The notes: generated from the letters alone by a model not told the origin. DNA of 64,000 nucleotides from Pseudomonas rubra (GCF_028656935.1 NZ_JAMDGZ010000019.1:1-64000), one strand, 5' to 3'. Numbered from the stretch's first letter, positions 36,898-47,153 are shown. Translations and numbers: made by a program.

Positions 36898-37692
36898 ATG
36901 AGCAATGTTCGTAGCGACAAGCCCTTCACCCTGGCCGGTCGTACCTTCCAGTCGCGCCTGCTGGTCGGCACCGGCAAGTACCGCGACATGGAAGAAACCC
37001 GCCTGGCCATCGAGGCCTCCGGTGCCGAGATCGTCACGGTAGCCGTGCGTCGCACCAACATCGGCCAGAACCCGGGCGAACCGAACCTGCTCGACGTGCT
37101 GCCGCCAGCTCGCTACACCATCCTGCCGAACACCGCTGGCTGCTTCGATGCGGTCGAAGCCGTGCGCACCTGCCGCCTGGCCCGTGAACTGCTCGATGGC
37201 CACAACCTGGTCAAGCTCGAAGTACTGGCCGACCAGAAGACCCTGTTCCCCAACGTGATCGAGACCCTCAAGGCCGCCGAAGTGCTGGTCAAGGACGGTT
37301 TCGATGTAATGGTTTACACCAGCGACGACCCGATCATCGCCCGCCAGTTGGCCGAAATCGGCTGCATCGCGGTAATGCCGCTGGCCGGTCTGATCGGTAC
37401 GGGCCTGGGAATCTGCAACCCGTACAACCTGCAGATCATCCTCGAAGAATCGAAAGTACCGGTGCTGGTCGATGCCGGCGTCGGTACTGCATCCGATGCC
37501 ACCATCGCCATGGAAATGGGCTGTGAGGCGGTGCTGATGAACTCGGCGATCGCTCACGCACAGCAGCCGATCATGATGGCCGAAGCCATGAAACACGCCA
37601 TTGTCGCTGGCCGCCTGGCGTACCTGGCCGGGCGTATGCCGAAAAAACTCTATGCCAGCGCCTCGTCGCCGCTGGATGGTCTGATCAAGTAA
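36898..37692 (+). CDS. thiG: Thiazole synthase ThiG
   Basis: ThiG (264 residues, TIM barrel) forms the thiamine thiazole from deoxyxylulose phosphate, dehydroglycine or glycine imine, and ThiS thiocarboxylate. [19 protein letters not shown] opens the barrel; LVKLEVLAD contains the Schiff-base lysine; [14 protein letters not shown] forms the phosphate site. AAGAGGA precedes the ATG. trmB follows after 9 bases. Confidence 0.97.
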   Translation: MSNVRSDKPFTLAGRTFQSRLLVGTGKYRDMEETRLAIEASGAEIVTVAVRRTNIGQNPGEPNLLDVLPPARYTILPNTAGCFDAVEAVRTCRLARELLDGHNLVKLEVLADQKTLFPNVIETLKAAEVLVKDGFDVMVYTSDDPIIARQLAEIGCIAVMPLAGLIGTGLGICNPYNLQIILEESKVPVLVDAGVGTASDATIAMEMGCEAVLMNSAIAHAQQPIMMAEAMKHAIVAGRLAYLAGRMPKKLYASASSPLDGLIK

Positions 37693-37701
37693 GAGCCCCT
37701 G

Positions 37702-38424
37702 ATGACTGAATCGCAAGAAACGCCGAGCACCGCCGAAGGCGAAGAGCGCCAACACCGCCGCATCAAGAGTTTCGTGATGCGCGCCGGGCGCATGACCGAA
37801 GGCCAGCAACGTGGCCTGGACCAGGGTGGGCCGTTGTTCATCCTGCCCCTGGCCGAGAGCCCGGTGGACTACGACCAAGTCTTCGGCCGCTCGGCGCCGC
37901 GTACTTTGGAGATCGGTTTTGGCATGGGCCATTCCCTGCTGGAAATGGCCGCTGCCGCCCCCGAGCAGGACTTCATCGGTGTCGAAGTGCACCGTCCGGG
38001 TGTCGGTGCGCTGCTCAATGGTGTGCTGACCCAGGGCCTGAAGAACCTGCGGGTGTATGACTGCGATGCCATCGAAGTGCTGAACAAGTGCGTGGCGGAC
38101 AACAGCCTCGACCGGCTGATGCTGTTCTTCCCCGACCCTTGGCACAAGAGCCGTCACCACAAGCGTCGCATCGTCCAGCCGGAGTTCGCAGCCCTGGTAC
38201 TGAGCAAGCTCAAGGTCGGCGGCGTGTTCCATATGGCGACCGACTGGGAACCCTATGCCGAATACATGCTGGAAGTGATGAACGTGGCCCCGGGTTATCG
38301 CAATCTGGCTGCCGACGGCAAGTGCGTTGAGCGTCCGGCCGAGCGCCCGATCACCAAGTTCGAACGCCGTGGCGAGCGACTGGGGCATGGGGTGTGGGAT
38401 CTAAAGTTCGAAAAACTGGCGTAA
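37702..38424 (+). CDS. trmB: tRNA (guanine-46-N7)-methyltransferase
   Basis: TrmB (240 residues) methylates G46 in the tRNA variable loop. The SAM motif is [15 protein letters not shown] and the family signature [21 protein letters not shown]. The C-terminal [17 protein letters not shown] is also typical. It is probably cotranscribed with thiSG, an order I recall from other pseudomonads. A paired REP follows. Confidence 0.97.
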   Translation: MTESQETPSTAEGEERQHRRIKSFVMRAGRMTEGQQRGLDQGGPLFILPLAESPVDYDQVFGRSAPRTLEIGFGMGHSLLEMAAAAPEQDFIGVEVHRPGVGALLNGVLTQGLKNLRVYDCDAIEVLNKCVADNSLDRLMLFFPDPWHKSRHHKRRIVQPEFAALVLSKLKVGGVFHMATDWEPYAEYMLEVMNVAPGYRNLAADGKCVERPAERPITKFERRGERLGHGVWDLKFEKLA

Positions 38425-38434
38425 TTTGTAGCAG

Positions 38435-38500
38435 ATCGCGGGGCAAGCCCGCTCCCACAGAGGTGTTTTGGACTCTGTGGGAGCGGGCTTGCCCCGCGAT
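38435..38500. repeat. Paired REP elements, perfect 26-base inverted repeat
   Basis: Arms 38435-38460 and 38475-38500 are exact reverse complements (ATCGCGGGGCAAGCCCGCTC and on) with a 14-base loop. They lie between the convergent trmB and DUF3392 genes. Confidence 0.92.
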
Positions 38501-38505
38501 GCATT

Positions 38506-38829
38506 TCAGCGCCGATCAGCGACCACGCCAATCAACACCAGCACAATCAGCAACACCGGCGCCAACGCATAGTTGTTGAACTGCGCCAGGCCTTTGATGA
38601 CCCACGGCGTGGCATAGATCAGCGCCGCACCGCTGCCGATCATCACCAACACGGCCATGAACGGCACGCGCAAGGCGCCTGCAAGGCCGCCCAGGCGTTG
38701 TTCGACCCAGCCTTTGATGTCGGTGCCAAACAACACCAGCAAACAGCCCACCAAAGCCAGGGAGATCTCCGACAAGTTGCTGCGACTCCAGCGGGAAACA
38801 GTCGAGAGCAGGTCGAGTACCAGATCCAT
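38506..38829 (-). CDS. DUF3392 family membrane protein
   Basis: A 107-residue protein with three hydrophobic segments (ISLALVGCLLVLFG, VPFMAVLVMIGSGAALIYA, YALAPVLLIVLVLIGVVA). It fits the DUF3392 family by recall. The ATG at 38829 has AAGGA 7 bases upstream. It lies 9 bases after hemW and so is probably the last gene of the minus-strand run from the DUF4426 gene. Function unknown. Confidence 0.8.
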   Translation of the reverse strand: MDLVLDLLSTVSRWSRSNLSEISLALVGCLLVLFGTDIKGWVEQRLGGLAGALRVPFMAVLVMIGSGAALIYATPWVIKGLAQFNNYALAPVLLIVLVLIGVVADRR

Positions 38830-38838
38830 TCGCAATCC

Positions 38839-40053
38839 TTAGGTCAAGAAATACTGCAGCAGGTCGTTGAGGAACAGCTGGCCTCGTGGGGTGGCGACCA
38901 GTCGCGAGGTTTCGACCTGCAAAAGGCCCTTTTGTTCGGCCTCGCGGCGGGCCTCGGCTAGCTGCTCCAGCGGCAACCCCGTGCGCAGGCTGAATTGATC
39001 GGCGTCCACGCCTTGGGTCAGGCGCAGGGCGTTCATCAGGAACTCGAAGGGTAGCTCATCCACCGGCAGCAGCTTCTCGCCGGCCTTGAAGGCCTTGGCC
39101 GGGTTCAGGTAGTCCTTGGGCAGGCGGGTCTTCCAGGTACGCAGGATACGCCCGTCCGGGTGGCTGAGCTTGCCGTGGGCGCCGGCACCGATGCCGATGA
39201 AGTCGCCAAAACTCCAGTAATTGAGGTTGTGGCGGGCGGCGCGGCCGGGCTGGGCGTAGGCCGAGACTTCATATTGGCTGTAGCCATGGCTGGCCATCAG
39301 CGCTTGTCCGGCTTCCTGAATGTCCCAGAGAATGTCGTCCTCGGGCAGCAGCGGCGGCTGGTTCCAGAACACCGTGTTCGGCTCCAGGGTCAACTGGTAC
39401 CAGGACAAGTGCGTTGGGTTCAACGCGATGGCCTGGCGCAGGTCGCTCAAGGCGTCGTCCAACGATTGGTCGGGCAGGCCGTGCATCAGGTCGAGGTTGA
39501 AGTTGTCGAAGCCTGCGTTGCGCGCCATATCGGCGGCACGAATGGCCTCGTCACCGTTGTGGATGCGCCCGAGCGCCTCAAGTTTGGCCTGCTGGAAGCT
39601 CTGGATGCCGATCGACAGGCGATTGATGCCCAACTGCCGGTAGGCCTTGAACTTCTCCTGCTCAAAAGTCCCGGGGTTGGCTTCCAGGGTGATCTCGATA
39701 TCGCTGGCAAACGCGATGCGCTGCTCCACACCCACCAGTAAGCGGCCCAAGGCGCGGGCGCTGAACAGGCTCGGGGTGCCGCCGCCAAAGAAGATCGAAC
39801 TGATCGGGCGGCCATAGACGGCGCCCAGCTCCTGGTCCAGGTCGGTTAAAAGAGCATCGACATAGGCTTCTTCAGGCAGCTCGGGGCTGGCGGCGTGGGA
39901 GTTGAAGTCGCAGTACGGGCATTTGCGCACGCACCAGGGAATATGGATGTACAGCGACAGGGGTGGCAGTTGTGGCAGGGCCACCCGTGGTGCTTGGGAA
40001 GTAAAGCCAGCCTCGCCCAGGTGCAGTGGCTGTGCCGGCGAACGATCGGTCAT
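38839..40053 (-). CDS. hemW: Radical SAM heme chaperone HemW
   Basis: HemW (404 residues) belongs to the coproporphyrinogen dehydrogenase-like radical SAM family and is known as a heme-inserting chaperone, not an oxidase. The cluster motif [10 protein letters not shown] follows [29 protein letters not shown] and the heme-related [20 protein letters not shown] are present. The start at 40053 overlaps the rdgB stop by 4 bases. Confidence 0.93.
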   Translation of the reverse strand: MTDRSPAQPLHLGEAGFTSQAPRVALPQLPPLSLYIHIPWCVRKCPYCDFNSHAASPELPEEAYVDALLTDLDQELGAVYGRPISSIFFGGGTPSLFSARALGRLLVGVEQRIAFASDIEITLEANPGTFEQEKFKAYRQLGINRLSIGIQSFQQAKLEALGRIHNGDEAIRAADMARNAGFDNFNLDLMHGLPDQSLDDALSDLRQAIALNPTHLSWYQLTLEPNTVFWNQPPLLPEDDILWDIQEAGQALMASHGYSQYEVSAYAQPGRAARHNLNYWSFGDFIGIGAGAHGKLSHPDGRILRTWKTRLPKDYLNPAKAFKAGEKLLPVDELPFEFLMNALRLTQGVDADQFSLRTGLPLEQLAEARREAEQKGLLQVETSRLVATPRGQLFLNDLLQYFLT

Positions 40054-40646
40054 GCCAGGCCCAGACGTTGACGCAACAGGCTCATGGCGCGGGCACGGTG
40101 GCTGATCTGGTTCTTGTCGGCAGGGCTCAACTGGGCGCTGGAGCAATCGCGCTCCGGTACCCAGAACAGCGGGTCGTAGCCAAAACCGTGTTCGCCGCTG
40201 GCCTGGGTCAGGATGCGCCCGTGCCACAGGCCTTCGCAGAGGATCGGCAGCGGGTCATCGGCGTGGCGGACCAGGGCCAGCACGCAGACAAATTGAGCAC
40301 CGCGCTGCTCTTGCGGAACGTCCTTGAGCACATCGAGCAGCTTGGCGTTGTTCGCCGCGTCGCCCTTGCCGTCGGCGTAACGCGCCGAATAAATACCGGG
40401 CGCGCCGCCAAGGAAGTCTACGGCCAGGCCCGAGTCGTCGGCCAGCGCTGGCATGCCGGAAATACGCGCGGCATTACGCGCCTTGAGAATGGCGTTCTCG
40501 ACGAACGACAGGCCGGTTTCTTCCGGCTCGACGCTGCTGAATTCGCCAATGGAGCGCAGCTGCACGGTGTCACCGAGCATGGCCTGCAGTTCCTTGAGTT
40601 TGCCGGCGTTGTGGCTGGCCAATACGATCTGCTGAAAAGTCATCAT
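40050..40646 (-). CDS. rdgB: XTP/dITP pyrophosphatase RdgB
   Basis: RdgB (198 residues, Ham1 family) hydrolyses ITP, dITP and XTP to keep them out of nucleic acids. The N-terminal [15 protein letters not shown], the acidic [41 protein letters not shown] and the C-terminal SHRARAM are all conserved. It begins ATGATG; the first of these overlaps the stop of the DUF4426 gene. Confidence 0.97.
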   Translation of the reverse strand: MMTFQQIVLASHNAGKLKELQAMLGDTVQLRSIGEFSSVEPEETGLSFVENAILKARNAARISGMPALADDSGLAVDFLGGAPGIYSARYADGKGDAANNAKLLDVLKDVPQEQRGAQFVCVLALVRHADDPLPILCEGLWHGRILTQASGEHGFGYDPLFWVPERDCSSAQLSPADKNQISHRARAMSLLRQRLGLA

Positions 40647-41077
40647 TGCCCTGGGAAAAGCTCTTGGTTGAAGCTGATGGTTTCGGTCTTGCCATCAACC
40701 CCAACGTTGATGGTGAAGGTGCGGGTTTCCTGCTGCGGAACCGGATACTGGGCAATGTAGTAGATCGCCCCTTGTTCGTTGATCTGCTTGAACTTCAACG
40801 GTACCGAGTTGCTGGTCAGGTCTTTGACGGTGCCGCTGACTTCGGTGACCATCGGTTTGCCGGCCTTGATGACCGAAACGTTGATCACGCCCTGATTCTT
40901 GCTGCGAACCAGTTCAGTGGCCTTGGCGGTCTCAGGCGTCAGAAAGGTGGAAATAAAGGTGCTGTAGTGCACCGTGGTATCCCCGAACACTTCCTTGCGC
41001 TCGCCCTTGATGGCATCGGCGGCGACTGCCGGCAGGCTCAGGCAGGCAACCAGTAAACAGCTCAACAAGCGACCCAT
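40643..41077 (-). CDS. DUF4426 exported protein
   Basis: A 144-residue protein with a signal peptide ([19 protein letters not shown]) and one beta-rich DUF4426 domain ([22 protein letters not shown]). It overlaps rdgB by 4 bases and lies 24 bases after metW, within a compact minus-strand run. No function is known to me; this neighbourhood is usual for it in Pseudomonas. Confidence 0.85.
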   Translation of the reverse strand: MGRLLSCLLVACLSLPAVAADAIKGERKEVFGDTTVHYSTFISTFLTPETAKATELVRSKNQGVINVSVIKAGKPMVTEVSGTVKDLTSNSVPLKFKQINEQGAIYYIAQYPVPQQETRTFTINVGVDGKTETISFNQELFPGQ

Positions 41078-41101
41078 GATCGTTCTCCTCCAGTGTGCGG
41101 G

Positions 41102-41722
41102 TTAAACCGCGACCTTGTGTTCGGTAAGGCCGGGGCTGCTGACACGGTAAATGCCGATCTCACCTAGAAGATTAGGCCATAGCTTGCTCGCCCACCCGTG
41201 GCGGTGCAAATGGTCGACCGCCAGGCGGTCGAGGACCTGGGCGCGGCGTTCGCCGCACAGGGCCTCGAAGTCTTCAAAGGTGCAGAAGTGGATGTTCGGC
41301 GTGTTGTACCAGGTATACGGCATGAAGTCGGATACCGGCATGCGACCTTTGGTCGCCAGGTACCAGCGGCAGCGCCAGTGGCCAAAGTTGGGGAAGGTGA
41401 TGATGCACTGGCGGCCCACGCGCAGCATCTCGTCGAGGATCCGGTCGGGGTACTCCACGGCTTGCAGTGCCTGGGTCATGACCACCACGTCGAAACTGTT
41501 GCTGGCGAAGTTGCCCAGGCCCTTGTCGAGGTCCTGTTCGATGACGTTGACGCCCTTGGCCACGCACTGGGCGATGTTGTCGGGGTCGATTTCCAGGCCG
41601 TAGCCTGCGACTTGCTTGTGGTCGCGTAGCGACGCCAGCAGTTCACCGCTACCACAACCGAGGTCGAGTACCCGGCTGCCGGCGGGGATCCAGTCTTGGA
41701 TTATTTCCAGGTCGGCTCTCAT
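41102..41722 (-). CDS. metW: MetW methyltransferase-like protein
   Basis: MetW (206 residues) has a SAM-binding fold (VLDLGCGSGELLASL) and works with MetX in the acylation step of methionine synthesis. The family signature RLGRQCIITFPNFGHWRCRWYL (quoted loosely) and YTWYNTPNIHFCTFEDFE are present. It lies 7 bases after metX, clearly in one operon with it. Confidence 0.95.
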   Translation of the reverse strand: MRADLEIIQDWIPAGSRVLDLGCGSGELLASLRDHKQVAGYGLEIDPDNIAQCVAKGVNVIEQDLDKGLGNFASNSFDVVVMTQALQAVEYPDRILDEMLRVGRQCIITFPNFGHWRCRWYLATKGRMPVSDFMPYTWYNTPNIHFCTFEDFEALCGERRAQVLDRLAVDHLHRHGWASKLWPNLLGEIGIYRVSSPGLTEHKVAV

Positions 41723-41729
41723 AAGGTCC

Positions 41730-42869
41730 TCAGCAGACGATGCGGTTCATGTAGTTCGTGAAACCCGTGATATAGCGCGGGGTCGGGATCAGGAAGGCAT
41801 CGTGGCCATAGGGCGAGTCGATATCCAGGTAGCAGACGTTTTTGCGCGCGGCGATCAGGGCGTCGACGATCTCCCGCGAGCGTGCCGGCGAGAAGCGCCA
41901 GTCGGTGGTGAACGACATCACGCAGTATTGTGCCGTGACATTGGCCAGAGTTGCAGCCAGGTCGCCACCGTGGGCAGCAGCCGGATCGAAGTAATCCAGG
42001 GCCTTGGTCATCAGCAGGTAGGTGTTGGCGTCGAAACGGCCGGAGAACTCTTCGCCCTGATAGCGCAGATAGCTTTCGACCTGGAACTCGACGCTGTGAA
42101 AGTCGTAGTTGAGCTTGTCGCTTTTGAGCTCACGGCCAAATTTTTCGCCCATGGAGTCATCGGACAGGTAGGTAATGTGGCCGACCATGCGCGCCAGCAT
42201 CAGGCCGCGCTTGGGGATCACGCCCTGATCCTGGAACGAGCCGCCATGGAACTCCGGGTCGGTGAGGATGGCCTGGCGCGCCACCTCGTTAAAGGCGATG
42301 TTCTGCGCCGAGAGCTTGGGCGCCGAGGCGATGTCCAGGCAGTGACGCACGCGGTCGGGGTAGGTAATGGTCCACTGCAGAGCCTGCATGCCACCCAGGC
42401 TGCCACCGACGATGGCGGCCCATTGCGCGATGCCCAGGCGATCGGCCAGGCGCGCCTGGCTGTGTACCCAGTCTTCCACGGTCAATACCGGGAAATCGGC
42501 GCCGTAGGGTTTGCCGGTGAGCGGGTTGAGGCTGCTGGGGCCGGTGCTGCCGTTGCAACCGCCGAGGTTGTTGAGGCTGACCACGAAGAAACGATTGGTG
42601 TCGATCGGCTTGCCGGGGCCGATACAGCTGTCCCACCAGCCCGGCTTGCGGTCGTCGGGGCTGTGGTAGCCGGCCGCATGGTGATGGCCGGACAGCGCAT
42701 GACAGATCAGCACGGCGTTGCTGGCGCTGCTGTTGAGCGTGCCGTAGGTTTCGTAGATCAGTTCATAGGAGGCCAGCGAGCGACCGCATGCCAGCGCCAG
42801 CGGCTCGCTGAATTGCGCCAGTTGCGGTGTTACCAGACCGACCGAATCTTCGGGAAAGACAGTGGACAT
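41730..42869 (-). CDS. metX: Homoserine O-acyltransferase MetX (likely succinyltransferase)
   Basis: MetX (379 residues, alpha/beta hydrolase) acylates homoserine in methionine synthesis. The nucleophile serine is in [13 protein letters not shown]; the oxyanion part is [13 protein letters not shown]; the catalytic aspartate and histidine lie in [14 protein letters not shown] and SPYGHDAFL. MetX enzymes of pseudomonads generally use succinyl-CoA despite belonging to the acetyltransferase family, so the donor here is inferred to be succinyl-CoA. Confidence 0.94.
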   Translation of the reverse strand: MSTVFPEDSVGLVTPQLAQFSEPLALACGRSLASYELIYETYGTLNSSASNAVLICHALSGHHHAAGYHSPDDRKPGWWDSCIGPGKPIDTNRFFVVSLNNLGGCNGSTGPSSLNPLTGKPYGADFPVLTVEDWVHSQARLADRLGIAQWAAIVGGSLGGMQALQWTITYPDRVRHCLDIASAPKLSAQNIAFNEVARQAILTDPEFHGGSFQDQGVIPKRGLMLARMVGHITYLSDDSMGEKFGRELKSDKLNYDFHSVEFQVESYLRYQGEEFSGRFDANTYLLMTKALDYFDPAAAHGGDLAATLANVTAQYCVMSFTTDWRFSPARSREIVDALIAARKNVCYLDIDSPYGHDAFLIPTPRYITGFTNYMNRIVC

Positions 42870-42951
42870 CGACCCTGCTCACGCTTGAATGAGGCGTAAG
42901 TCTAAAGACCACCGGGGTGGGGGGCAAGCAATGTGCCAAGGCTTGAAAAGC

Positions 42952-43014
42952 ATCGCTGGCAAGCCAGCTCCCACAGGTTGTTGAGAACCTTGTGGGAGCT
43001 GGCTTGCCAGCGAT
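42952..43014. repeat. Paired REP-like palindrome, second sequence family
   Basis: ATCGCTGGCAAGCCAGCTCC (42952 on) and its complement ending at 43014 form an inverted repeat, perfect over 24 bases, with the arms closing near GGTT/AACC. The core GCTGGCAAGCCAGC differs from the GCGGGGCAAGCCCGC family at 6953 and 38435. Confidence 0.88.
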
Positions 43015-43034
43015 AGGGGCGCTGCGGTTACCGA

Positions 43035-43625
43035 TCAGACCAGCAAACGCAGAATCTCCGGCATCCCGCTCATCGCCGCCAGGTTGTTGATCACCAGCAT
43101 GTCGATCAGCTTCAGCGCCATGAACGCCAGGATCGGCGAGATATCCAGGCCGCCCAGGTTCGGCAGGATACGCCGGAACGGTGCGAGGAACGGATCGCAG
43201 ATCTGGTTGATCAGCTCGGCACCCGGGTTGTGGCTGCCCGGTGCGACCCACGAGAGGATCACGCTGATGATCAGGGCGAAGAAGAAAATCTTCAGGAACA
43301 GCGCAGTCACCCCGATGATCGACCAGACCAGCAGCTGTAGCGGGTTGCCGGTGGTGCCGTAGGCCAGCAGCAGGGTCAGGCCCATTACCAGCAGCTGGAT
43401 GATGATCGCCAGTACCAGCGACGACATGTCCAGGCCGAACAGGCTGGGGATCACCCGGCGCATTGGCTTGAGCAGTGGCTGGGTGGCACGCACGGCAAAC
43501 TGGCTGAGCGGGTTGTAGAAGTCCGCGCGCACCAGTTGCAGGACAAAGCGCAGAACCACGATCAGCAGGTAAAGGCTGCCGATGGTCTGCAGGACATAGA
43601 TTGCAGCGGTGTTCAATCCGATCAT
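43035..43625 (-). CDS. YggT family membrane protein
   Basis: A 196-residue protein with two YggT repeats, each of two membrane segments (YVLQTIGSLYLLIVVLRFVL and FFFALIISVILSWVAPG). Motifs such as NPLSQFAVRATQPLLKPMRRVIPS and DPFLAPFRRILPNLGGLDISPI are the family hallmark. The ATG at 43625 lies 10 bases past proC. Gene order yggS-proC-yggT is widely conserved; a role in cell envelope or osmotic tolerance has been suggested for relatives. Confidence 0.92.
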   Translation of the reverse strand: MIGLNTAAIYVLQTIGSLYLLIVVLRFVLQLVRADFYNPLSQFAVRATQPLLKPMRRVIPSLFGLDMSSLVLAIIIQLLVMGLTLLLAYGTTGNPLQLLVWSIIGVTALFLKIFFFALIISVILSWVAPGSHNPGAELINQICDPFLAPFRRILPNLGGLDISPILAFMALKLIDMLVINNLAAMSGMPEILRLLV

Positions 43626-43635
43626 GTTCGGCTCC

Positions 43636-44454
43636 TTAGTTGCCCAGTTGTTCGGCCATTTCGGCCGAGCGGTGCGCAGCGGCACCCAGCGCCTTTTCCA
43701 CCAGCGCTTCGAATCCATTGGCCTGGAACGACTTGATCGCCGCTTCCGTGGTGCCGGCCGGCGAGGTGACCCGACGGCGCAGTTCGGCGGCGTCGACGTC
43801 ACTGCTGACGGCCATGTGGGCGGCGCCCAGGGCGGTTTGCAGGGTTAGCTTGGCGGCGGTTTCCCGTGGCAGGCCAAGTTTTTCGCCTGCAGCGGTCATC
43901 GCCTCGATCAGCAGGAAGAAATACGCGGGACCACTGCCGGACACCGCAGTCACTGCATCGAGCTGTTGTTCGTTGTCCAGCCACAGGGCGATGCCCACGG
44001 CCGATAGCAGTTGCTCGGCCTGCTGGCGCTGGGCCGGCGTAACTTCGGAGGTGGCGAACAGGCCGCTGACGCCCTGGCGCAGCAGCGCCGGGGTGTTGGG
44101 CATGCAGCGTACGATCGGCTGGGCGCCAAGCCAGTTGTTCATGCTTGCACAGGTGATTCCGGCGGCAATCGAGACCACCAGTTGCTCAGGCGCAAGGCTC
44201 GGCTTGAGGGCCTCGCACACGGCTTTCATTGCCTGCGGTTTGACCGCCAGCACCACCACGTCGGCGCCTTCGATGGCCTGGGCGTTGTCAGCGAACATTT
44301 CAATGCCGTGTTCGGCATGGATTTTTGCCCGCTGCTCGGCGCCCGGGTCGCTGGCGCGGATCTGCGAAGCTTCCAGGCCCTGGGCGCACAGGCCGCCGAT
44401 CAGGCTGGCGGCCATGTTGCCGGCGCCGATAAAGGCAATACGAGTCTTGCTCAT
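43636..44454 (-). CDS. proC: Pyrroline-5-carboxylate reductase
   Basis: ProC (272 residues) catalyses the last step of proline synthesis with NADPH. The nucleotide fold is AFIGAGNMAASLIGGL; VVLAVKPQAM and the active-site SGSGPAYFFLLIEAM are conserved, as is the C-terminal VTSPAGTTEAAIKSF. It sits between yggS and yggT on the same strand. Confidence 0.97.
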   Translation of the reverse strand: MSKTRIAFIGAGNMAASLIGGLCAQGLEASQIRASDPGAEQRAKIHAEHGIEMFADNAQAIEGADVVVLAVKPQAMKAVCEALKPSLAPEQLVVSIAAGITCASMNNWLGAQPIVRCMPNTPALLRQGVSGLFATSEVTPAQRQQAEQLLSAVGIALWLDNEQQLDAVTAVSGSGPAYFFLLIEAMTAAGEKLGLPRETAAKLTLQTALGAAHMAVSSDVDAAELRRRVTSPAGTTEAAIKSFQANGFEALVEKALGAAAHRSAEMAEQLGN

Positions 44455-44492
44455 GTCAGGTCCTTGATAGGGAAAGAGGGAGTCAGCATGGG

Positions 44493-45179
44493 TCAGGGCT
44501 GGCCGTAGTCGCGGGCACCGAACAGCGCGGTGCCGATACGCACCCAGGTTGCACCCTGGGCAATTGCGGCTTCCAGGTCATGGCTCATGCCCATGGACAA
44601 GGTATCGAGTGGTAACCCCAGGCTCGCCTGCAGCGCGCGAACCCGGGCAAAGGCAGCTTGCTGGAGCGCCTCGTCGTCGGTCGGCTCGGGAATCGCCATC
44701 AGCCCGCGTAAGCGCAGGCGTGGCAGCGCGGCAACGGCGCGGGCCAGGGCTGGCAGCTCCTCGGGGGTGCAGCCGGACTTGCTCGCTTCGCCACTGACGT
44801 TGACCTGCAGGCAGATGTTCAATGCAGGCAGGTCGCCAGGGCGTTGCTCGGACAGGCGTTGGGCGATTTTCAGGCGGTCCACGGAATGTACCCAGGCAAA
44901 GTGCTCGGCAATCGCACGAGTCTTGTTCGACTGAATGGGGCCGATGAAGTGCCAGGTCAAGGGCAGGTCGCTCAATTCGCCCTGTTTGTTCAGGGCTTCC
45001 TGCAGATAGTTTTCACCGACATCGCGAACGCCGGCGGCGAAGGCTTCGCGCACGGCGGCGGCGGGTTTGGTCTTGCTCACGGCCAGCAACTGCACCGTCT
45101 CAGGCTCGCGCCCGGCGGCCAGCGCGGCGGCACGGATGCGTGCGGCGAGCGTGGAAAGGTTGTCTGCTATGGTGGACAT
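44493..45179 (-). CDS. YggS-type PLP homeostasis protein
   Basis: A 228-residue single-domain pyridoxal phosphate protein (PLPBP family), which buffers PLP rather than acting as an enzyme. The PLP lysine is in LLAVSKTKP; FIGPIQSNKTR, VNVSGEASKSGC and the phosphate-binding LSMGMSHDLEAAIAQGATWVRIGTALFG (quoted loosely) are present. It is divergent from pilT, the usual Pseudomonas arrangement. Confidence 0.94.
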   Translation of the reverse strand: MSTIADNLSTLAARIRAAALAAGREPETVQLLAVSKTKPAAAVREAFAAGVRDVGENYLQEALNKQGELSDLPLTWHFIGPIQSNKTRAIAEHFAWVHSVDRLKIAQRLSEQRPGDLPALNICLQVNVSGEASKSGCTPEELPALARAVAALPRLRLRGLMAIPEPTDDEALQQAAFARVRALQASLGLPLDTLSMGMSHDLEAAIAQGATWVRIGTALFGARDYGQP

Positions 45180-45245
45180 TGATCGATGCCAGCGGCTCTT
45201 TGGGTCTGCGGCATTCTACCTGCTTGGCGGCCTTTGGGGAGTCTC

Positions 45246-46274
45246 ATGGATGTGACGCAACTGCTGGCGCAGGCAGTGCGGGCCGGCGCCAGCGACCTGC
45301 ACCTGGCGGCGGGCGAGGTACCGGCGCTGCGGCTTGAAGGGCGTTTGCGGCCGATGACGCTGCCGCAGCTGACACCCGGGCAGATGGATGAATTGCTCGC
45401 TCAGCTCATGTCCACCGCGCAGCAAAAGGATTTTGAAACACATCTGGATATCGACTTTGCCTTTGCCGTGCCAGCATTGGCGCGCTTCCGGGTCAATGCA
45501 TTTCAGCAGCACCAAGGCGCCGCTGCGGTGCTACGGGTGATTCCGGCACAGGTCAGCAGCCTGAGCGAGCTGGGTCTTGGGGATGTGTTTCGGCAGATTG
45601 CCGAACTGCCGGGTGGGCTGGTGCTGGTCACCGGCCCCACGGGTTCGGGTAAATCAACCACCCTGGCGGCGCTGGTCGATCACCTGAACCGCGAGCGGCC
45701 GCTGCATATCGTTACCCTCGAGGACCCCATCGAGTTTATCCACCGCTCACAGCGTAGCCGGATCAGCCAGCGCGAAATCGGCCGGCACAGCCATGGCTTT
45801 GCCCAAGCCTTGCGCGCCGCGTTGCGCCAGGACCCGGATGTGATCATGCTCGGGGAACTGCGTGACCCGCAGACTATCCGCCTGGCCATGACTGCGGCGG
45901 AAACCGGGCACCTGGTGCTGGCCACGGTGCACACCGGCTCGGCGGCAAAAACCGTCGATCGCCTGGTGGATGTGTTTGCCGCCGAAGAGAAGCAACTGGT
46001 GCGTGCCATGCTCGCCGAGGCGTTGCAGGCGGTGGTGTCGCAGGTGCTGATCGAGCGAGTGGGCGGTGGCCGGGTGGCGGCCCATGAGGTTCTGCTGGCA
46101 ACACCTGCCGTGCGCAACCTGATCCGCGAGGGTAAGGTGGCGCAGTTGCAATCGGTGATTCAGACAGGTGGGGCGCAGGGCATGCAAACCCTGGAGGGTT
46201 GCCTGCAGGACCTGGTGCACCGAGGCCTGGTCAGCCCTGACAGCGCCCAAGAGCGGGCGCCGGGGCGGTTCTAG
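45246..46274 (+). CDS. pilT: Type IV pilus retraction ATPase PilT
   Basis: A 342-residue secretion-ATPase-family protein that powers pilus retraction. Walker A is GPTGSGKST, the Asp box EDPIEFIH, Walker B VIMLGELRDPQT and the His box TGHLVLATVHTGSAAKT. The PilT-specific AIRNLIRE element reads AVRNLIREGKVAQL. GGGGAG lies 4 bases before the ATG at 45246. Compared with PilT as I recall it from P. aeruginosa the N-terminal half is clearly divergent. No pilU follows; the next gene is a convergent NlpC/P60 peptidase overlapping by 4 bases. Confidence 0.9.
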   Translation: MDVTQLLAQAVRAGASDLHLAAGEVPALRLEGRLRPMTLPQLTPGQMDELLAQLMSTAQQKDFETHLDIDFAFAVPALARFRVNAFQQHQGAAAVLRVIPAQVSSLSELGLGDVFRQIAELPGGLVLVTGPTGSGKSTTLAALVDHLNRERPLHIVTLEDPIEFIHRSQRSRISQREIGRHSHGFAQALRAALRQDPDVIMLGELRDPQTIRLAMTAAETGHLVLATVHTGSAAKTVDRLVDVFAAEEKQLVRAMLAEALQAVVSQVLIERVGGGRVAAHEVLLATPAVRNLIREGKVAQLQSVIQTGGAQGMQTLEGCLQDLVHRGLVSPDSAQERAPGRF

Positions 46275-46906
46275 CGCTTGGCCAGGGCCAGTTGCTGGCT
46301 TTTCGGCAGGACACGTTTGGCAACCACGTAACGGCTTTGCCAGTAAGGCTTGTTCAAGGTGTCGATGCTGACCCGCTTACCGGTACGCGGTGCGTGGATG
46401 AAGCGGTCGTTACCCAGGTAAATGGCGACATGGTTGACCCGGCGGCTCTTGATGTTGAAGAAAATCAGGTCGCCTGGCTTGAGGTCGTTGCGGTCGACCT
46501 TGATGCCGTGGCCGCTGGCCATGGCATTGGAGGTACGTGGCAGGTCGACTTCATCGATGTCGTTGAAGGCGTACTTGACCAGGCCACTGCAGTCAAAGCC
46601 CTTGCTCGGGCTGCTGCCGCCCCAGCGGTACGGGGTGCCAAGCACATTGACCGCGCGGCTGAGCACATCGCTGCTCTGTTGCGGCGACATGGCAGCGGCG
46701 ACCGGCAGCGGTACGCTCGAGCGGCTGCTGCGCTTGGGGCTGTGCTGGGCTTTGCTGCTGCCGACGTTCTTGTGTGGACGCGTAGCAGTGGAATTGGAGG
46801 TATACCCGGAGAAACCGTTGGGTAACCGTTGCTCACGATTGGTGGCGTGGGCAGCCAGTGGCAATAATAGGCAGATGGTCAGCCATGTCTTGAAAAAAGG
46901 ACGCAT
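46271..46906 (-). CDS. NlpC/P60 (C40) cell-wall peptidase
   Basis: A 211-residue exported endopeptidase that probably cuts peptide stems of peptidoglycan. The signal peptide (FFKTWLTICLLLPLAAHA) is followed by a low-complexity Ser/Lys/Arg linker. The catalytic set is the cysteine in GFDCSGLVKYAF, the histidine in RVNHVAIYLG and FIHAPRTGK. The ATG at 46906 begins the signal peptide. Its TAG shares a CTAG with the pilT stop on the other strand. Confidence 0.92.
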   Translation of the reverse strand: MRPFFKTWLTICLLLPLAAHATNREQRLPNGFSGYTSNSTATRPHKNVGSSKAQHSPKRSSRSSVPLPVAAAMSPQQSSDVLSRAVNVLGTPYRWGGSSPSKGFDCSGLVKYAFNDIDEVDLPRTSNAMASGHGIKVDRNDLKPGDLIFFNIKSRRVNHVAIYLGNDRFIHAPRTGKRVSIDTLNKPYWQSRYVVAKRVLPKSQQLALAKR

Positions 46907-47153
46907 AGGCAGGGCTCTAGGTGGGTTGGCGCGCAACTTTATAACAGCTTTTTGATCAAATTTTGATCCGTTGGTCGACTCCAAGGGGCGGCAAAAACCG
47001 GCAAAAGCGGCGATTTGCCTGCATTGGAAAGGCGCGAGCCAGATGGGATAGGGGTTTGCGGGCGGCAGGGTGGCGAATGACCACGCGTCGGGTTGCCACG
47101 CAAAAGTCACATTTTTCTTTAGAAAATTTATCGATAACCCACAGGGGCTATGA

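Noticed and set aside
38435-38500. Short regularly shaped palindromes that could suggest a CRISPR repeat
   Set aside because: They are scattered singly or in inverted pairs between genes, without repeat-spacer periodicity.
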